The translations under genes were made by a program, and so were the position numbers. This document shows positions 1 through 10,529 of a stretch of 64,000 bases of DNA, in pieces. Origin of the DNA: Paenibacillus graminis (lineage in GTDB: Bacteria; Bacillota; Bacilli; Paenibacillales; Paenibacillaceae); NCBI RefSeq assembly GCF_000758705.1, contig NZ_CP009287.1, forward strand, positions 6,448,001-6,512,000, read 5' to 3'. The notes under the pieces are model-generated. The model did not search any database. It was not told the DNA's origin and saw nothing but the letters and a program-made list of their open reading frames with translations. Numbering within the stretch: position 1 is the first letter of the stretch; every line of letters begins with the position of its first letter.

Positions 1-1030
<1,030 letters not shown>

Positions 1031-1122
1031 CTATATCCTGATTTATTACCGCATAGGCCCTCTCTTGACGGTTAGGTCAACAGAGGGCACGGTTCAATTA
1101 CATGAAATTAATCTGTATCTGA

Positions 1123-4100
1123 CTACTCTATTCCGACTTCTGCGCCTTCCAAGTTAAGGCTCAGCTTGTCGCCTGACGTCTCGTCCTCATCGTCCAGTTC
1201 TTTCATCTCAATCTCCTGCTCATCACCGCTGAGGATTTTGACATCCATACCGAGCGACTGCAGTTCTTTGATCAATACTTTGAACGCTTCAGGCACACCA
1301 GGTTCCGGCAAATTCTCGCCTTTGACGATGGATTCATACGTCTTCACACGGCCAACCACGTCATCGGATTTCACCGTCAAGATTTCCTGCAGTGTATAGG
1401 CCGCGCCGTAAGCTTCAAGCGCCCAAACTTCCATTTCCCCGAAACGTTGTCCACCAAACTGGGCTTTACCGCCGAGAGGCTGCTGGGTAACGAGTGAGTA
1501 AGGACCTGTGGAGCGGGCATGAATCTTATCATCAACCATGTGCGCCAGCTTGATCATGTGCATGACACCGACAGTTACTTCACGTTCGAAGCGTTCGCCT
1601 GTACGTCCGTCGTACAGCACAGTCTTACCATTGCGCTGCATACCGGCTTCTTCCATCGTATCAAAGACGTCATACTCGCGTGCACCGTCAAATACCGGAG
1701 TCGCTACATGAATGCCCAGACGAAGAGCAGCCATACCAATATGAACTTCCAGCACCTGTCCGATGTTCATACGAGATGGAACGCCCAGCGGGTTCAGTAC
1801 TACTTGTACCGGTGTACCATCCGGCAGGAACGGCATATCTTCCTCAGGAAGAATACGGGCAACGACACCCTTGTTACCGTGACGTCCGGCCATTTTGTCA
1901 CCCTCAGAGATTTTACGTTTCTGGGCGATGTAGACACGAACCAGTTGATTCACACCTGGAGGCAGCTCATCGCCGTTCTCACGTGTGAATACTTTGACGT
2001 CAACGATAATACCATCACTACCATGCGGAACACGCAAGGAAGTATCACGAACTTCACGTGCTTTTTCCCCGAAGATTGCATGGAGCAGACGTTCTTCGGC
2101 AGTCAATTCAGTTACACCCTTAGGAGTTACCTTACCTACTAGGATGTCACCGGCATTGATTTCCGCACCAATGCGGATGATACCGCGTTCGTCCAAATTG
2201 CGCAGCGCTTCTTCGCCGACATTTGGAATATCACGGGTGATTTCTTCAGGTCCCAGCTTCGTGTCACGAGCCTCGGATTCGTATTCTTCGATATGAATCG
2301 AAGTGTATACATCTTCCTTCACCAGCTTTTCACTCAGCAGGATCGCATCCTCATAGTTGTAACCTTCCCAAGTCATGAACGCAACAACCACGTTGCGGCC
2401 CAGGGCCAATTCGCCCATTTCCGTGGAAGGACCATCCGCAAGAATGTCACCCTTCTTCACAATGTCGCCTCTTTTTGCCAGCGGACGTTGATTTATGCAG
2501 GTCCCTTGGTTCGAACGCATAAATTTGTGTAATTTATATTTAACGATATCACCTTTAACTTCTTTGCCTTCAATCATTTCAACCCGGCGCAGCCAGATCT
2601 CATTGGCAGAAGAACGTTCAATAATACCGTCATATTTGGAGACAATACATACGCCGGAGTCCTTAGCGGATTTATGCTCCATTCCTGTACCGACAAGCGG
2701 AGCCTTCGGAATCAGAAGCGGAACGGCTTGGCGCTGCATGTTAGATCCCATCAGCGCGCGGTTGGAGTCATCGTTCTCCAGGAACGGAATGAGCGCCGTA
2801 GCGACCGAGACAACCTGTTTTGGCGAAACGTCCATGTAGTCAACACGGTTACTAGGCATGGTCGTGATGTTGTCTGAATCCTTGTTGTAACGGACGATAA
2901 CCATATCTTCCTTAAAGGTTCCATCTTCATCGATCTGCACATTTGCCTGCGCAACTACATAGTTGTCTTCTTCATCGGCGGTCAGATAATCGATATGCTC
3001 TGTGACCTTGCCAGTCTTCGGATCCACCCAACGGTACGGAGCTTCGATAAAGCCGTATTCATTGATGCGGGCAAAGGTGGACAAGGAGTTGATCAGACCA
3101 ATGTTCGGACCTTCCGGTGTTTCGATTGGACACATACGGCCGTAGTGGCTGTGATGAACGTCTCGAACTTCAAAGCCCGCGCGTTCACGAGTCAGACCGC
3201 CGGGTCCGAGTGCAGATAGACGGCGTTTATGCGTAAGTTCTGCCAACGGGTTCGTCTGGTCCATAAACTGTGACAGCTGGGAGCTACCGAAGAACTCTTT
3301 AATGGACGCGATAACCGGGCGAATATTAATCAGGGCCTGCGGAGTAATTGCATTCGCATCCTGAATAGACATTCTCTCCCGCACTACGCGTTCCATACGG
3401 GACAGCCCGATACGGAATTGGTTCTGCAGCAGTTCACCTACGGAACGCAGACGACGGTTACCCAAGTGGTCAATGTCATCCGTGTTGCCGATACCGTGCA
3501 GCAGATTAATAAAGTAGCTGATTGAGGATATAATATCAGCCTGGGTAATATGCTTAACGGATTTGTCGATATTGCCGTTGGCAATCAGCTTGATAACCCG
3601 GCCTTCCTCGATCGGCGAAAATACATCGACCGTTTGCAGCGGGATATCTTCACTGTCCAACACTCCGCCGGTAACACGGTAGGTCTTGGCGGCGACATCC
3701 TTCTCAAAATAAGGAATCAGCTCATCAAGAAGTCTGCGGTCAACCATTTGTCCGGATTCCGCCAGAATTTCTCCAGTCGATTCATCAACCAAAGGCTGTG
3801 CCAGACGCTGGTTAAACAACCGGTTCTTAATATGCAGCTTCTTATTGATTTTGTAACGGCCTACATTGGCCAAGTCATAGCGTTTTGGATCGAAGAAACG
3901 TGCAACCAAGAGGCTCTTGGCATTATCCAGTGTCGGTGGTTCGCCCGGACGCAGACGCTCATAGATTTCAATAAGCGCCTTTTCCGTGGAGTCCGTATTG
4001 TCCTTATCCAGCGTATTGCGAATATATTCATCATTACCAAGCAGTTCCAGAATTTCAGCATCACTACCGAAACCGAGAGCACGCAGAAGCACGGTAACTG

Positions 4101-4668
4101 GAATTTTACGGGTCCGGTCGATTCGGACATACATGATATCCTTAGCGTCGGTCTCCAGTTCAAGCCAGGCTCCGCGGTTTGGAATTACTGTGGCGGTGTA
4201 GGTTTTTTTGCCGTTCTTATCTACTTTTGTGCTGAAATAGACGCTTGGAGAGCGAACCAACTGGCTGACAATAACCCGTTCCGCACCATTGATAATAAAA
4301 GTGCCGGTCTCCGTCATCAGCGGGAAATCTCCCATGAACACTTCCTGCTCTTTGACCTCACCGGTCTCCTTATTGATGAGCCGCACCTTCACACGCAGAG
4401 GAGCCGCATATGTCACGTCCCGCTCTTTAGCGTCGTCAACCGTATACTTCGGTTCGCCTAGGCTGTAATCAATGAACTCAAGCACCAAATTCCCTGTGAA
4501 ATCCTGGATTGGCGAGATGTCCTGAAACATTTCACGCAAACCTTCCTCCAAAAACCAATCATACGATTTTTGTTGGATCTCGATCAGGTTAGGGACCTCG
4601 AGTACCTCTTTAATTCTCGCATAGCTCCGCCGAGTGCGTCGACCATACTGAACAAGATGTCCTGCCAA
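1123..4668 (-). CDS. rpoB: RNA polymerase beta subunit
   Basis: Beta subunit of RNA polymerase, 1181 residues, close to the usual Bacillota length. The start is a TTG ([19 protein letters not shown]) preceded by GGGGTGAG. The rifampicin-binding region, near residues 462-494, reads [20 protein letters not shown] with the conserved Q, D, H, R and S residues in their wild-type form, so no resistance mutation is seen. The GRHGNKGVV motif of the active-site region is present near residue 930. The C-terminus is acidic. It is followed by rpoC and preceded by a long untranslated leader with its own predicted promoter, so it may be transcribed partly independently of the rplJL unit. Confidence 0.98.
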   Translation of the reverse strand: MAGHLVQYGRRTRRSYARIKEVLEVPNLIEIQQKSYDWFLEEGLREMFQDISPIQDFTGNLVLEFIDYSLGEPKYTVDDAKERDVTYAAPLRVKVRLINKETGEVKEQEVFMGDFPLMTETGTFIINGAERVIVSQLVRSPSVYFSTKVDKNGKKTYTATVIPNRGAWLELETDAKDIMYVRIDRTRKIPVTVLLRALGFGSDAEILELLGNDEYIRNTLDKDNTDSTEKALIEIYERLRPGEPPTLDNAKSLLVARFFDPKRYDLANVGRYKINKKLHIKNRLFNQRLAQPLVDESTGEILAESGQMVDRRLLDELIPYFEKDVAAKTYRVTGGVLDSEDIPLQTVDVFSPIEEGRVIKLIANGNIDKSVKHITQADIISSISYFINLLHGIGNTDDIDHLGNRRLRSVGELLQNQFRIGLSRMERVVRERMSIQDANAITPQALINIRPVIASIKEFFGSSQLSQFMDQTNPLAELTHKRRLSALGPGGLTRERAGFEVRDVHHSHYGRMCPIETPEGPNIGLINSLSTFARINEYGFIEAPYRWVDPKTGKVTEHIDYLTADEEDNYVVAQANVQIDEDGTFKEDMVIVRYNKDSDNITTMPSNRVDYMDVSPKQVVSVATALIPFLENDDSNRALMGSNMQRQAVPLLIPKAPLVGTGMEHKSAKDSGVCIVSKYDGIIERSSANEIWLRRVEMIEGKEVKGDIVKYKLHKFMRSNQGTCINQRPLAKRGDIVKKGDILADGPSTEMGELALGRNVVVAFMTWEGYNYEDAILLSEKLVKEDVYTSIHIEEYESEARDTKLGPEEITRDIPNVGEEALRNLDERGIIRIGAEINAGDILVGKVTPKGVTELTAEERLLHAIFGEKAREVRDTSLRVPHGSDGIIVDVKVFTRENGDELPPGVNQLVRVYIAQKRKISEGDKMAGRHGNKGVVARILPEEDMPFLPDGTPVQVVLNPLGVPSRMNIGQVLEVHIGMAALRLGIHVATPVFDGAREYDVFDTMEEAGMQRNGKTVLYDGRTGERFEREVTVGVMHMIKLAHMVDDKIHARSTGPYSLVTQQPLGGKAQFGGQRFGEMEVWALEAYGAAYTLQEILTVKSDDVVGRVKTYESIVKGENLPEPGVPEAFKVLIKELQSLGMDVKILSGDEQEIEMKELDDEDETSGDKLSLNLEGAEVGIE

Positions 4669-5049
4669 CTTTACTCACCCCTCATGTCTACTCACTTAAA
4701 AATTGATTGCGAACCCTTGTTTGGACCCGTATAATGGAACCATAACATAAGGATTCAGCCATAAATAAAGAAAAGCCCTTATCGAAATCTTCGAAAAAAG
4801 AGCGCATCTTTTCCACGGCCAAAATACTCCTTATCCGTAGATTTGCCTAAAACGTAAGTATTATACGTCACCAAGCAACAGTTTATGCGCTATTATCTAT
4901 TGACCCGGCGACCTTCGCCGTGACAGGAACATAGAGAACTGAATTCGCAAAAACTTGCCGTACGGCCTGCGCTTACCGGGCGACAATATATTACTTGACA
5001 TTTCAGCAAACTAAAGACATGGAGCCTAGCTTAATACTGACATTTTATA
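4669..5049 (-). promoter_or_regulatory. long untranslated leader of rpoB
   Basis: About 375 bases lie between the predicted rpoB promoter and the rpoB start, with no convincing reading frame. Seen on the minus strand: a GGCG...CGCC hairpin near 4908-4920, a GCCGTACGGC palindrome near 4958-4967, and an AT-rich stem (GAAAAGA/TCTTTT) near 4796-4814 followed by Ts. No known leader family was recognised. Attenuation or RNA processing upstream of rpoB would fit, but is inference. Confidence 0.4.
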
Positions 5050-5078
5050 ATAATAACACTATCGACAACACATGTCAA
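5050..5078 (-). promoter_or_regulatory. predicted sigma-A promoter for rpoBC
   Basis: Minus strand shows TTGACA (5078-5073), a 17-base spacer and TATTAT (5055-5050). It lies immediately upstream of the methyltransferase stop codon, that is, between that gene and rpoB. Confidence 0.65.
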
Positions 5079-5092
5079 CATGTTATATATTT

Positions 5093-5689
5093 TTATTTCT
5101 GAGCTTTAATAATTCGATAGCCCTTATCTTTGCCCACTTCTTCTACATCCCCAAACAAACTCTCAAGCTTAGCTGCCGCCGATGGCGCTCCCTGTTTCTT
5201 CTGAATAACCACCCATAGCGTTCCGCCTTCATTCAAATGGGCGTAAGCCTCTTCAAAAATCTGATGCACGACTGCCTTGCCGGCACGGATCGGAGGGTTA
5301 GTTACAATCACATCAAACTTCTGTCCCTTCACTGCAGAGAGCACATCACTCTCCATAACAGTAACGTTGACAGTACCATTGTTTCTGGCGTTCTCGCGGG
5401 CAAGCTCTACCGCCCGGCTGTTGATATCAATCATCGTGACATGTCCCTTGGGCACCAGGTAAGCTGCACTAATCCCAATGGGGCCATATCCGCAACCCAC
5501 ATCAAGCACAGCCGATCCTTCCGGAATCTCCATAGCTTCAATCAGTACACGGCTGCCGTAATCAATGTCTCCCTTAGAGAACACACCGGCGTCGCTGGTA
5601 AAACGGAGGCTTTTTCCTCTCAGAACCGTCACAATGGTACGTCTGTCATGACGTGCATCCGGCTGCTGTGAGTAATAATGCTGCGACAT
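5093..5689 (-). CDS. ybxB: class I SAM-dependent methyltransferase, RsmC/YbxB-like
   Basis: A 198-residue methyltransferase of the type always found between rplL and rpoB in Bacilli (YbxB in B. subtilis). The SAM-binding motif I is visible as LDVGCGYGPIG near residue 62, motif II as MIDINSRAVE, and the NPP catalytic signature as VTNPPIRAGK near residue 130, which in the RsmC/RlmG family marks N2-guanine methylation of rRNA. The N-terminus (SQHYYSQQPDARHD) and the FTSDAGVFSKGDIDYGS segment match this subfamily. It is about the size of a single RsmC catalytic domain without the N-terminal pseudo-domain of the E. coli enzyme. The exact substrate is not shown by sequence; 16S rRNA is the family expectation. 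Confidence 0.88.
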   Translation of the reverse strand: MSQHYYSQQPDARHDRRTIVTVLRGKSLRFTSDAGVFSKGDIDYGSRVLIEAMEIPEGSAVLDVGCGYGPIGISAAYLVPKGHVTMIDINSRAVELARENARNNGTVNVTVMESDVLSAVKGQKFDVIVTNPPIRAGKAVVHQIFEEAYAHLNEGGTLWVVIQKKQGAPSAAAKLESLFGDVEEVGKDKGYRIIKAQK

Positions 5690-5737
5690 ATAATCCTCCC
5701 TTTCATTCTGCTCTTTCTAACGAGACATAACTTATAC

Positions 5738-5771
5738 AGCAACCCCCTTGAACAAGTTCAAGGGGGTTGCT
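5738..5771. repeat. perfect 16-bp inverted repeat between rplL and the methyltransferase gene
   Basis: The two arms AGCAACCCCCTTGAAC and GTTCAAGGGGGTTGCT are exact complements separated by two bases, giving a very stable GC-rich hairpin. It sits about 55 bases after the rplL stop. There is no T-run on either side, so a standard intrinsic terminator is unlikely. An attenuator, an RNA stabiliser or an RNase processing site at the ribosomal protein/RNA polymerase boundary is inferred. Confidence 0.8.
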
Positions 5772-5825
5772 AGAAGCCGGAAGTAAGCTGAACACCTGCT
5801 CCCGGGCCAAACCATAAAGCTTATA

Positions 5826-6188
5826 TTACTTCACTTCTACAGCTGCGCCTGCTTCTTCCAATTTCGCTTTCACAGCTTCTGCATCTTCTTTGCTTACTTT
5901 TTCTTTGATTGGTTTTGGAGCGTTGTCTACGAGGTCTTTAGCTTCTTTCAAGCCCAGGCCTGTGATTTCGCGAACGATTTTGATAACGTTGATTTTGGAA
6001 GCGCCAGCGCCTGTCAAAATTACGTCGAATTCGGATTGCTCTGCTTCTACAGCAACTGCAGCGCCTCCGCCCATTGCTACTGGAGCTGCAGCAGTTACGC
6101 CGAACTCTTCTTCGATTGCTTTAACCAGGTCGTTCAGTTCCAATACGCTCATGCCTTTAATTTCTTCCAAAATTGTTTCTTTACTCAT
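5826..6188 (-). CDS. rplL: ribosomal protein bL12 (L7/L12)
   Basis: The 120-residue stalk protein that recruits translation GTPases to the ribosome. The N-terminal dimerisation region (residues 1-32) is followed by an Ala/Gly-rich hinge ([17 protein letters not shown]) and the C-terminal factor-binding domain with [20 protein letters not shown] and the terminal [13 protein letters not shown]. Length and sequence are typical. It follows rplJ with a 65-base gap; together they form the L8 complex unit controlled by the L10 leader upstream. The AGGAGG-type site precedes the ATG. Confidence 0.98.
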   Translation of the reverse strand: MSKETILEEIKGMSVLELNDLVKAIEEEFGVTAAAPVAMGGGAAVAVEAEQSEFDVILTGAGASKINVIKIVREITGLGLKEAKDLVDNAPKPIKEKVSKEDAEAVKAKLEEAGAAVEVK

Positions 6189-6253
6189 GATTGAACCTCC
6201 ATTTTATATTTAAATTTGTTTGTGTTAAAGATTATAATGCTGGAAGCAAAGGC

Positions 6254-6757
6254 TTACGCGCTTTGTTCTTCCTTCTCAGCGACAGCTTTAACTGCAAGCG
6301 CGAAGTTGCGCATTGGAGCTTGAAGCACGCTAAGCAGCATGGACAGCAAACCTTCGCGGGAAGGAAGCTCAGCCAGTGCTTTCAGTTGGTCCGCATCGAT
6401 GACACGGCCTTCTACAACGCCACCCTTAAGTTTCAGAGCATCGTTCTTTTTAGCGAAATCGTTCAGAATCTTGGCTGCTACTACTGCGTCTGTTTCGCTG
6501 AAAGCGACCGCTGTAGGACCAGTCAGAACCGCATCGAGTTCAGTCAGTTCAGCCGCAGCTGTTGCGCGACGAACCAATGTGTTCTTCAGGACTTGAAAAT
6601 CAACCCCAGCTTCACGAAGCTGCTTGCGCAGTTCAGTCACTTGGGATACATTCAATCCGCGGTAGTCCGCAACAACAGTAGAAACACTGTTCTGCAGTTT
6701 GCCAGTTACAACATCAACCGCATCCTGTTTAGCTTGGATTACTTTTGCATTTGCCAA
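6254..6757 (-). CDS. rplJ: ribosomal protein uL10
   Basis: A 167-residue protein that anchors L7/L12 dimers on 23S rRNA and autoregulates its own operon. The N-terminus ([16 protein letters not shown]) and the [18 protein letters not shown] segment are diagnostic, with the L12-binding helix at the C-terminus ([20 protein letters not shown] end). An AGGAGG site lies just upstream of the ATG. It is preceded by a structured leader that L10(L12)4 is expected to bind, and followed by rplL. Confidence 0.98.
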   Translation of the reverse strand: MANAKVIQAKQDAVDVVTGKLQNSVSTVVADYRGLNVSQVTELRKQLREAGVDFQVLKNTLVRRATAAAELTELDAVLTGPTAVAFSETDAVVAAKILNDFAKKNDALKLKGGVVEGRVIDADQLKALAELPSREGLLSMLLSVLQAPMRNFALAVKAVAEKEEQSA

Positions 6758-7000
6758 TTGTATACACCTCCTGAAAATTATGTTACGACGATTCTTTCCG
6801 GGGAATGCTCGCCGTTCCTACGCAGGCATTAGAAAAGCCTCCGCAGATTCACGAAGGCTTGATAAAACGAAAGTGGTCAGGACAGCGCCATGCACTTCTT
6901 GTTTCTATCACAACACCTCGGTAGGAAATTAAGCCCTGCGGCACCTACTGTCTACGGTAAGCATATTCAAGTTCAAGAATGATCACCTTAAAGTTCACAA
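6758..7000 (-). ncRNA. L10 leader (autoregulatory mRNA structure)
   Basis: The transcribed region before rplJ carries the conserved L10-leader signature on the minus strand: GTAGACAGTAGGTGCCGC, then GGGCTTAATTTCCTACCGAG, which forms the L10 binding structure. Downstream is a hairpin with AGCCTTC (6859-6853) and GGAGGCT (6842-6836) followed by TTTTCT, the expected attenuator. Known in this family: free L10-L12 complex binds the leader and promotes premature termination. Confidence 0.85.
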
Positions 7001-7007
7001 CTGTTAC

Positions 7008-7036
7008 AGATTATCAAAGATGACTCTAAGAGTCAA
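7008..7036 (-). promoter_or_regulatory. predicted sigma-A promoter for rplJL
   Basis: Minus strand TTGACT (7036-7031), 17-base spacer, TAATCT (7013-7008). It lies between the rplA stop and the L10 leader, as expected for an internal promoter of the L10 operon. Confidence 0.55.
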
Positions 7037-7043
7037 CCTTTAT

Positions 7044-7736
7044 TTATCTGAAAGCAGTAGTATTCACACGAGCGCTTGGTCCCATAGTAGACGAAACTGC
7101 GATGCCTTTCAGGTACACACCTTTGGCAGCTGCTGGTTTCGCACGGTTAAGAGCGTCGATCAGAGCTTTAAGATTATCGTTCAATTGTTCAGCATTAAAA
7201 GACACTTTGCCGATTGGCGCGTGAATTTGGCCTGCTTTATCGAGACGGTATTCGATTTTACCGGCTTTAATTTCTTGAACAGCCTTGGTAACGTCGAAAG
7301 TAACTGTACCGGCTTTAGGGTTAGGCATGAGGCCTTTACCACCAAGCAGACGGCCAAGTTTACCGACTTCGCTCATCATATCAGGTGTAGCTACGCAGAC
7401 ATCGAATTCAAACCAGCCCTGTTGGATTTTGTTGATCATATCCTGATCGCCTACATAATCCGCGCCAGCAGCTTCTGCCTCTTTCGCTTTTTCACCTTTT
7501 GCAAATACAAGCACGCGTTGTGTTTTACCTGTGCCGTGAGGCAGGACGACAACACCACGAACAGCCTGATCTTGTTTACGCGGGTCTACACCCAGACGAA
7601 CTGCTGCTTCAACGGTTTCGTCAAATTTGGCAGTTGCTGCCTTTTTCACAAGCTCTACAGCTTCTGAAGGCTCGTAAGTTGCTTCGCTGTTAATCAGCTT
7701 AGCAGATTCCTGGTATTTCTTACCATGTTTAGCCAT
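7044..7736 (-). CDS. rplA: ribosomal protein uL1
   Basis: L1 stalk protein, 230 residues from the [15 protein letters not shown] start. The frame stays open further upstream, but this ATG has an AGGAGG site in front of it (TTCCTCC on the plus strand) and matches the usual N-terminus. Conserved segments include [31 protein letters not shown] and the [12 protein letters not shown] loop that contacts 23S rRNA. It lies directly behind rplK in the L11 operon. In many bacteria L1 represses this operon by binding its mRNA; no site was identified here. Confidence 0.98.
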   Translation of the reverse strand: MAKHGKKYQESAKLINSEATYEPSEAVELVKKAATAKFDETVEAAVRLGVDPRKQDQAVRGVVVLPHGTGKTQRVLVFAKGEKAKEAEAAGADYVGDQDMINKIQQGWFEFDVCVATPDMMSEVGKLGRLLGGKGLMPNPKAGTVTFDVTKAVQEIKAGKIEYRLDKAGQIHAPIGKVSFNAEQLNDNLKALIDALNRAKPAAAKGVYLKGIAVSSTMGPSARVNTTAFR

Positions 7737-7817
7737 GAAAATGTTCCTCCTTTGTGGTATTAGCGGAAATTCCTCCCACATATTGCGGTCATGCAAGACC
7801 GGTTCACCGAAAACATA

Positions 7818-8243
7818 TTAGTCTTCGATTGTGATTCCCATGCTGCGGGCAGTACCTTCAACCATACGCATTGCAGCTTCGATAGATGCAGCGTTCAGGT
7901 CAGGCATTTTTGTTTCAGCGATTTCACGAACCGCTGCGCGGCCCAGCTTCGCTACTTTTTTCTTGTTTGGTTCACCGGATCCTTTTTCTACTTTTGCAGC
8001 GATGCGAAGCAGAACGGCAGCCGGAGGAGTTTTGGTGATGAAGGTAAAGGAACGGTCTTCAAATACTGTAATTTCAACCGGGATGATCAGGCCAGCCTGG
8101 TCGGCAGTACGAGCGTTGAATTCCTTACAGAATGCCATGATGTTGACACCTGCTTGACCTAACGCCGGACCTACTGGAGGCGCTGGATTCGCTTTCCCTG
8201 CAGGAATCTGCAGTTTCACCATTTTGATAACTTTTTTAGCCAT
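7818..8243 (-). CDS. rplK: ribosomal protein uL11
   Basis: A 141-residue protein of the GTPase-associated centre, also required for RelA stringent response. The ATG chosen ([20 protein letters not shown]) is preceded by GGAGGTG, and the upstream extension of the frame is untranslated. The proline-rich switch [20 protein letters not shown] and the C-terminal RNA-binding domain ([10 protein letters not shown] end) are complete. It lies between nusG and rplA as in other Bacilli. Confidence 0.98.
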   Translation of the reverse strand: MAKKVIKMVKLQIPAGKANPAPPVGPALGQAGVNIMAFCKEFNARTADQAGLIIPVEITVFEDRSFTFITKTPPAAVLLRIAAKVEKGSGEPNKKKVAKLGRAAVREIAETKMPDLNAASIEAAMRMVEGTARSMGITIED

Positions 8244-8318
8244 GAGTGACACCTCCTTGCGTAAATAGTGGTATTCGAACGCTGTATAGCGTTCTCCCAC
8301 AAGAAACCCTTGCGACTG

Positions 8319-8852
8319 TTATATTTTCTCCACTTGAGTGAAATCCAACTCCAGCGGGGTTTCCCGTCCAAACATGTTGACATGCACTTTAATCTTGCTC
8401 TTGTCAGCCAAAATCTCTTCCACGGAGCCCACAAAATTCGCAAAGGGACCAACCATAATACGTACGGATTCCTTGATTTCGAAATCAATCTTCGCTTTAG
8501 GTTCAACCATGCCCATATGCTTCAGAATTTGTTCAACTTCTTCCGGAAGCAGAGCGGTAGGTTTGGACCCGGAACCTGTCGAACCGACAAATCCGGTTAC
8601 GCCCGGCGTATTGCGGACTACGTACCATGAATCATCAGTCTGAACCATTTCGACCAAAACATAACCAGGGTAAACTTTACGCATAACGGTTTTTTTCTTT
8701 CCGTCTTTGTTTACCAGTTCTTCTTCCATAGGAACAAGAACACGGAATATTTTGTCTTCCATGCCCATGGACTCAACGCGTTTTTCCAAATTGGCCTTAA
8801 CCTTATTCTCATACCCGGAATAGGTATGAACAACATACCATCTTTTTTCCAT
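8319..8852 (-). CDS. nusG: transcription elongation/termination factor NusG
   Basis: A 177-residue NusG. The N-terminal NGN domain begins MEKRWYVVHTYSGYENKVKA and contains the RNA-polymerase-contacting region; the C-terminal KOW domain begins near residue 125 with KESVRIMVGPFANFVGSVEE and carries the conserved GxFAxF element. It binds the polymerase clamp and, in Bacillota, acts as a pause factor. It follows secE by about 20 bases and is followed by rplK. Confidence 0.98.
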   Translation of the reverse strand: MEKRWYVVHTYSGYENKVKANLEKRVESMGMEDKIFRVLVPMEEELVNKDGKKKTVMRKVYPGYVLVEMVQTDDSWYVVRNTPGVTGFVGSTGSGSKPTALLPEEVEQILKHMGMVEPKAKIDFEIKESVRIMVGPFANFVGSVEEILADKSKIKVHVNMFGRETPLELDFTQVEKI

Positions 8853-8873
8853 ATCAAGCCACCTGGGACCTCT

Positions 8874-9065
8874 CTAAATAATCGCTTCAATCACAGCGGA
8901 AATACCGATGTCCAGAACCCAGAAGTAAAGAGCGATCACTACAATTGTACCGAGAACGATCAATGTGTAGTTTTTCAATTCCTTACGGCTAGGCCAGCGA
9001 ACTTTTTTGAGTTCACTCCAGCTCTCAGTGAAAAAGGAAAACAAAGACTTGAAACTACGTTTCAC
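8874..9065 (-). CDS. secE: preprotein translocase subunit SecE
   Basis: A 63-residue single-span SecE. The cytoplasmic N-terminus contains the conserved amphipathic motif WSELKKVRWPSRKEL, followed by one transmembrane helix (residues about 36-56). This is the short Gram-positive form, one third of the E. coli protein. It is a component of the SecYEG channel. It sits between rpmG and nusG, the usual arrangement. Confidence 0.97.
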   Translation of the reverse strand: MKRSFKSLFSFFTESWSELKKVRWPSRKELKNYTLIVLGTIVVIALYFWVLDIGISAVIEAII

Positions 9066-9085
9066 GCCGACTACACCTCCAAAGA

Positions 9086-9235
9086 CTATCTGGTTTCGCG
9101 ATGAGGAGTTTGCTCGTTACAGAACTTGCAAAATTTCTTCATCTCCAAGCGGTCGGGGTGATTTCGCTTGTTTTTGGTTGTCGCATAGTTTCTTTGTTTG
9201 CAACTTGTACAAGCCAAAGTGATAATTACCCGCAT
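9086..9235 (-). CDS. rpmG: ribosomal protein bL33, zinc-binding type
   Basis: A 49-residue L33. The ATG chosen ([20 protein letters not shown]) follows GGAGGTG by about seven bases; a longer in-frame extension is not needed. Two CxxC pairs (CTSC and CKFC) make this the C+ zinc-containing paralogue. It heads the rpmG-secE-nusG group behind a predicted promoter. Confidence 0.96.
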   Translation of the reverse strand: MRVIITLACTSCKQRNYATTKNKRNHPDRLEMKKFCKFCNEQTPHRETR

Positions 9236-9330
9236 GATGTGCACCTCCCGAAGACGTCCTTCTAATCTTAAAATTAGAAGACGCAAATATTGATCCTAAA
9301 AAAAGCCGCGAATTTAGGCCTACCTAAAAC

Positions 9331-9360
9331 ACTTTAGCATAATGTCAACTGCTGTGTCAA
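9331..9360 (-). promoter_or_regulatory. predicted promoter for rpmG-secE-nusG
   Basis: Minus strand TTGACA (9360-9355), 18-base spacer ending in an extended TG, and TAAAGT (9336-9331). About 95 bases upstream of the rpmG start. Confidence 0.55.
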
Positions 9361-9679
9361 CGAAAGAATTCCCCATCGCATTGGGTAATTTCGGGTGCTG
9401 TAGCCTAGCAGAGCGTGTTGTCTTTGGTCTTAATTTTTCACATCAATTGCTGTCTAGTAAGACCAGAATCCATAATTGCATGAACCCTTTTCAGATCCTC
9501 AAGGAGAATCTTCCGGTATAGTCTGCTGAAACGAAAGTTTTCCTTGGTTGTGCTGCGTTCGGCATGACTTATCCATCTCTACTTAACATTATGGAGCATT
9601 TGCACTGTGTGTAAACCTGCTGTCAACGGGACAACCTGCAATTCTCTTGTCAATTCAGTTGAAAAAGGCGCAAAACACT
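9361..9679. other. intergenic region between sigH and rpmG
   Basis: About 320 bases without a credible gene. On the minus strand there are two further TTGACA elements (near 9650 and 9629) and a TTTACA...TAATGT pair near 9590-9625 that could form an upstream promoter. No known RNA family was recognised. Confidence 0.4.
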
Positions 9680-9702
9680 AAAAAAGACTCGAGTCCCGAG
9701 CC
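9680..9702 (-). terminator. intrinsic terminator after sigH
   Basis: Minus strand hairpin GGCTCG-GGACT-CGAGTC (one G-U pair) followed by six Ts, about 20 bases past the sigH stop. Confidence 0.75.
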
Positions 9703-9721
9703 TTTCCTGTACATTATATCA

Positions 9722-10366
9722 TCAATTGTCACGCACTTCCAGATATCTTTCCAATTTACGTTTCACTCGCTGCAAGGCGTTGTCAATCGATTTCACATGC
9801 CGCTTCAAATCCTCTGCAATCTCCTGATAGGACCGTCCATCCAGATAGAGCATCAGAACCTTACGTTCCAGATCACTCAGAATTTCCGCCATCTTATCTT
9901 CCAGACCGATGAACTCCTCCTGGTTGATAATGAGCTCTTCGGGATCCAGCACCTGGGTTCCGCAAATGACATCCATCAGGGTCCGGTCGGAATCCTCATC
10001 ATAGATCGGCTTGTCCAAAGAAACATAGGAATTCAGCGGAATATGCTTCTGCCGGGTAGCCGTCTTAATGGCAGTTATAATCTGTCGGGTAATACAGAGT
10101 TCCGCAAAAGCCTTGAATGAAGAAAGCTTGTCGCCCTTAAAGTCACGAATTGCCTTATATAGGCCAATCATGCCTTCCTGGACAATATCTTCACGGTCTG
10201 CCCCAATCAAAAAATATGAACGGGCCTTGGCTCGGACAAAATTACGGTACTTGTTAATCAGATGCTCCAATGCGCCACTATCGCCACCACGGAAGATCTC
10301 GACAATTTCTTCATCACTTATGAAATCATACTCGGACAGCATTATTTCCTTGAGGTCGACACTCAC
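9722..10366 (-). CDS. sigH: RNA polymerase sigma-H factor (sporulation/stationary phase)
   Basis: Sigma-H, 214 residues from a GTG start (MSVDLKEIMLSEYDF); a TTG one codon earlier is equally possible, both behind a GGGGGG-type site. Region 2 is strongly conserved (YRNFVRAKARSYFLIGADRE, FAELCITRQIITAIKTATR) and region 4 carries the helix-turn-helix (LYLDGRSYQEIAEDLKRHVK). In endospore formers this factor turns on early sporulation genes such as spo0F and spoIIA. The neighbours (rae1 upstream, rpmG-secE downstream) are as in B. subtilis. A sigma-A type promoter lies upstream. Confidence 0.96.
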   Translation of the reverse strand: MSVDLKEIMLSEYDFISDEEIVEIFRGGDSGALEHLINKYRNFVRAKARSYFLIGADREDIVQEGMIGLYKAIRDFKGDKLSSFKAFAELCITRQIITAIKTATRQKHIPLNSYVSLDKPIYDEDSDRTLMDVICGTQVLDPEELIINQEEFIGLEDKMAEILSDLERKVLMLYLDGRSYQEIAEDLKRHVKSIDNALQRVKRKLERYLEVRDN

Positions 10367-10423
10367 CAAGAATCCCCCCGGCTGCAACGCAAGACACATC
10401 GTTACTTCGCGAAATATAGGATC

Positions 10424-10453
10424 AGTATATATTATGTTACCTTACAACGTCAA
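10424..10453 (-). promoter_or_regulatory. predicted promoter for sigH
   Basis: Minus strand TTGACG (10453-10448), 18-base spacer, TATACT (10429-10424), about 60 bases upstream of the start. Confidence 0.5.
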
Positions 10454-10529
10454 CCGCAGATTGACCAAAAACAATCTTCAATAGCATTTTATGGCATTTT
10501 AACCGAAAACGCTTCATTCTTGAGCCTTT

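Noticed and set aside
3190..3290. Rifampicin-resistance mutation in rpoB
   Set aside because: The residues of the rifampicin region that I can compare are all of the sensitive type.
4796..4814. Intrinsic terminator in the rpoB leader
   Set aside because: The stem has mainly A-T pairs and would be weak; kept only as a possible structure in the leader.
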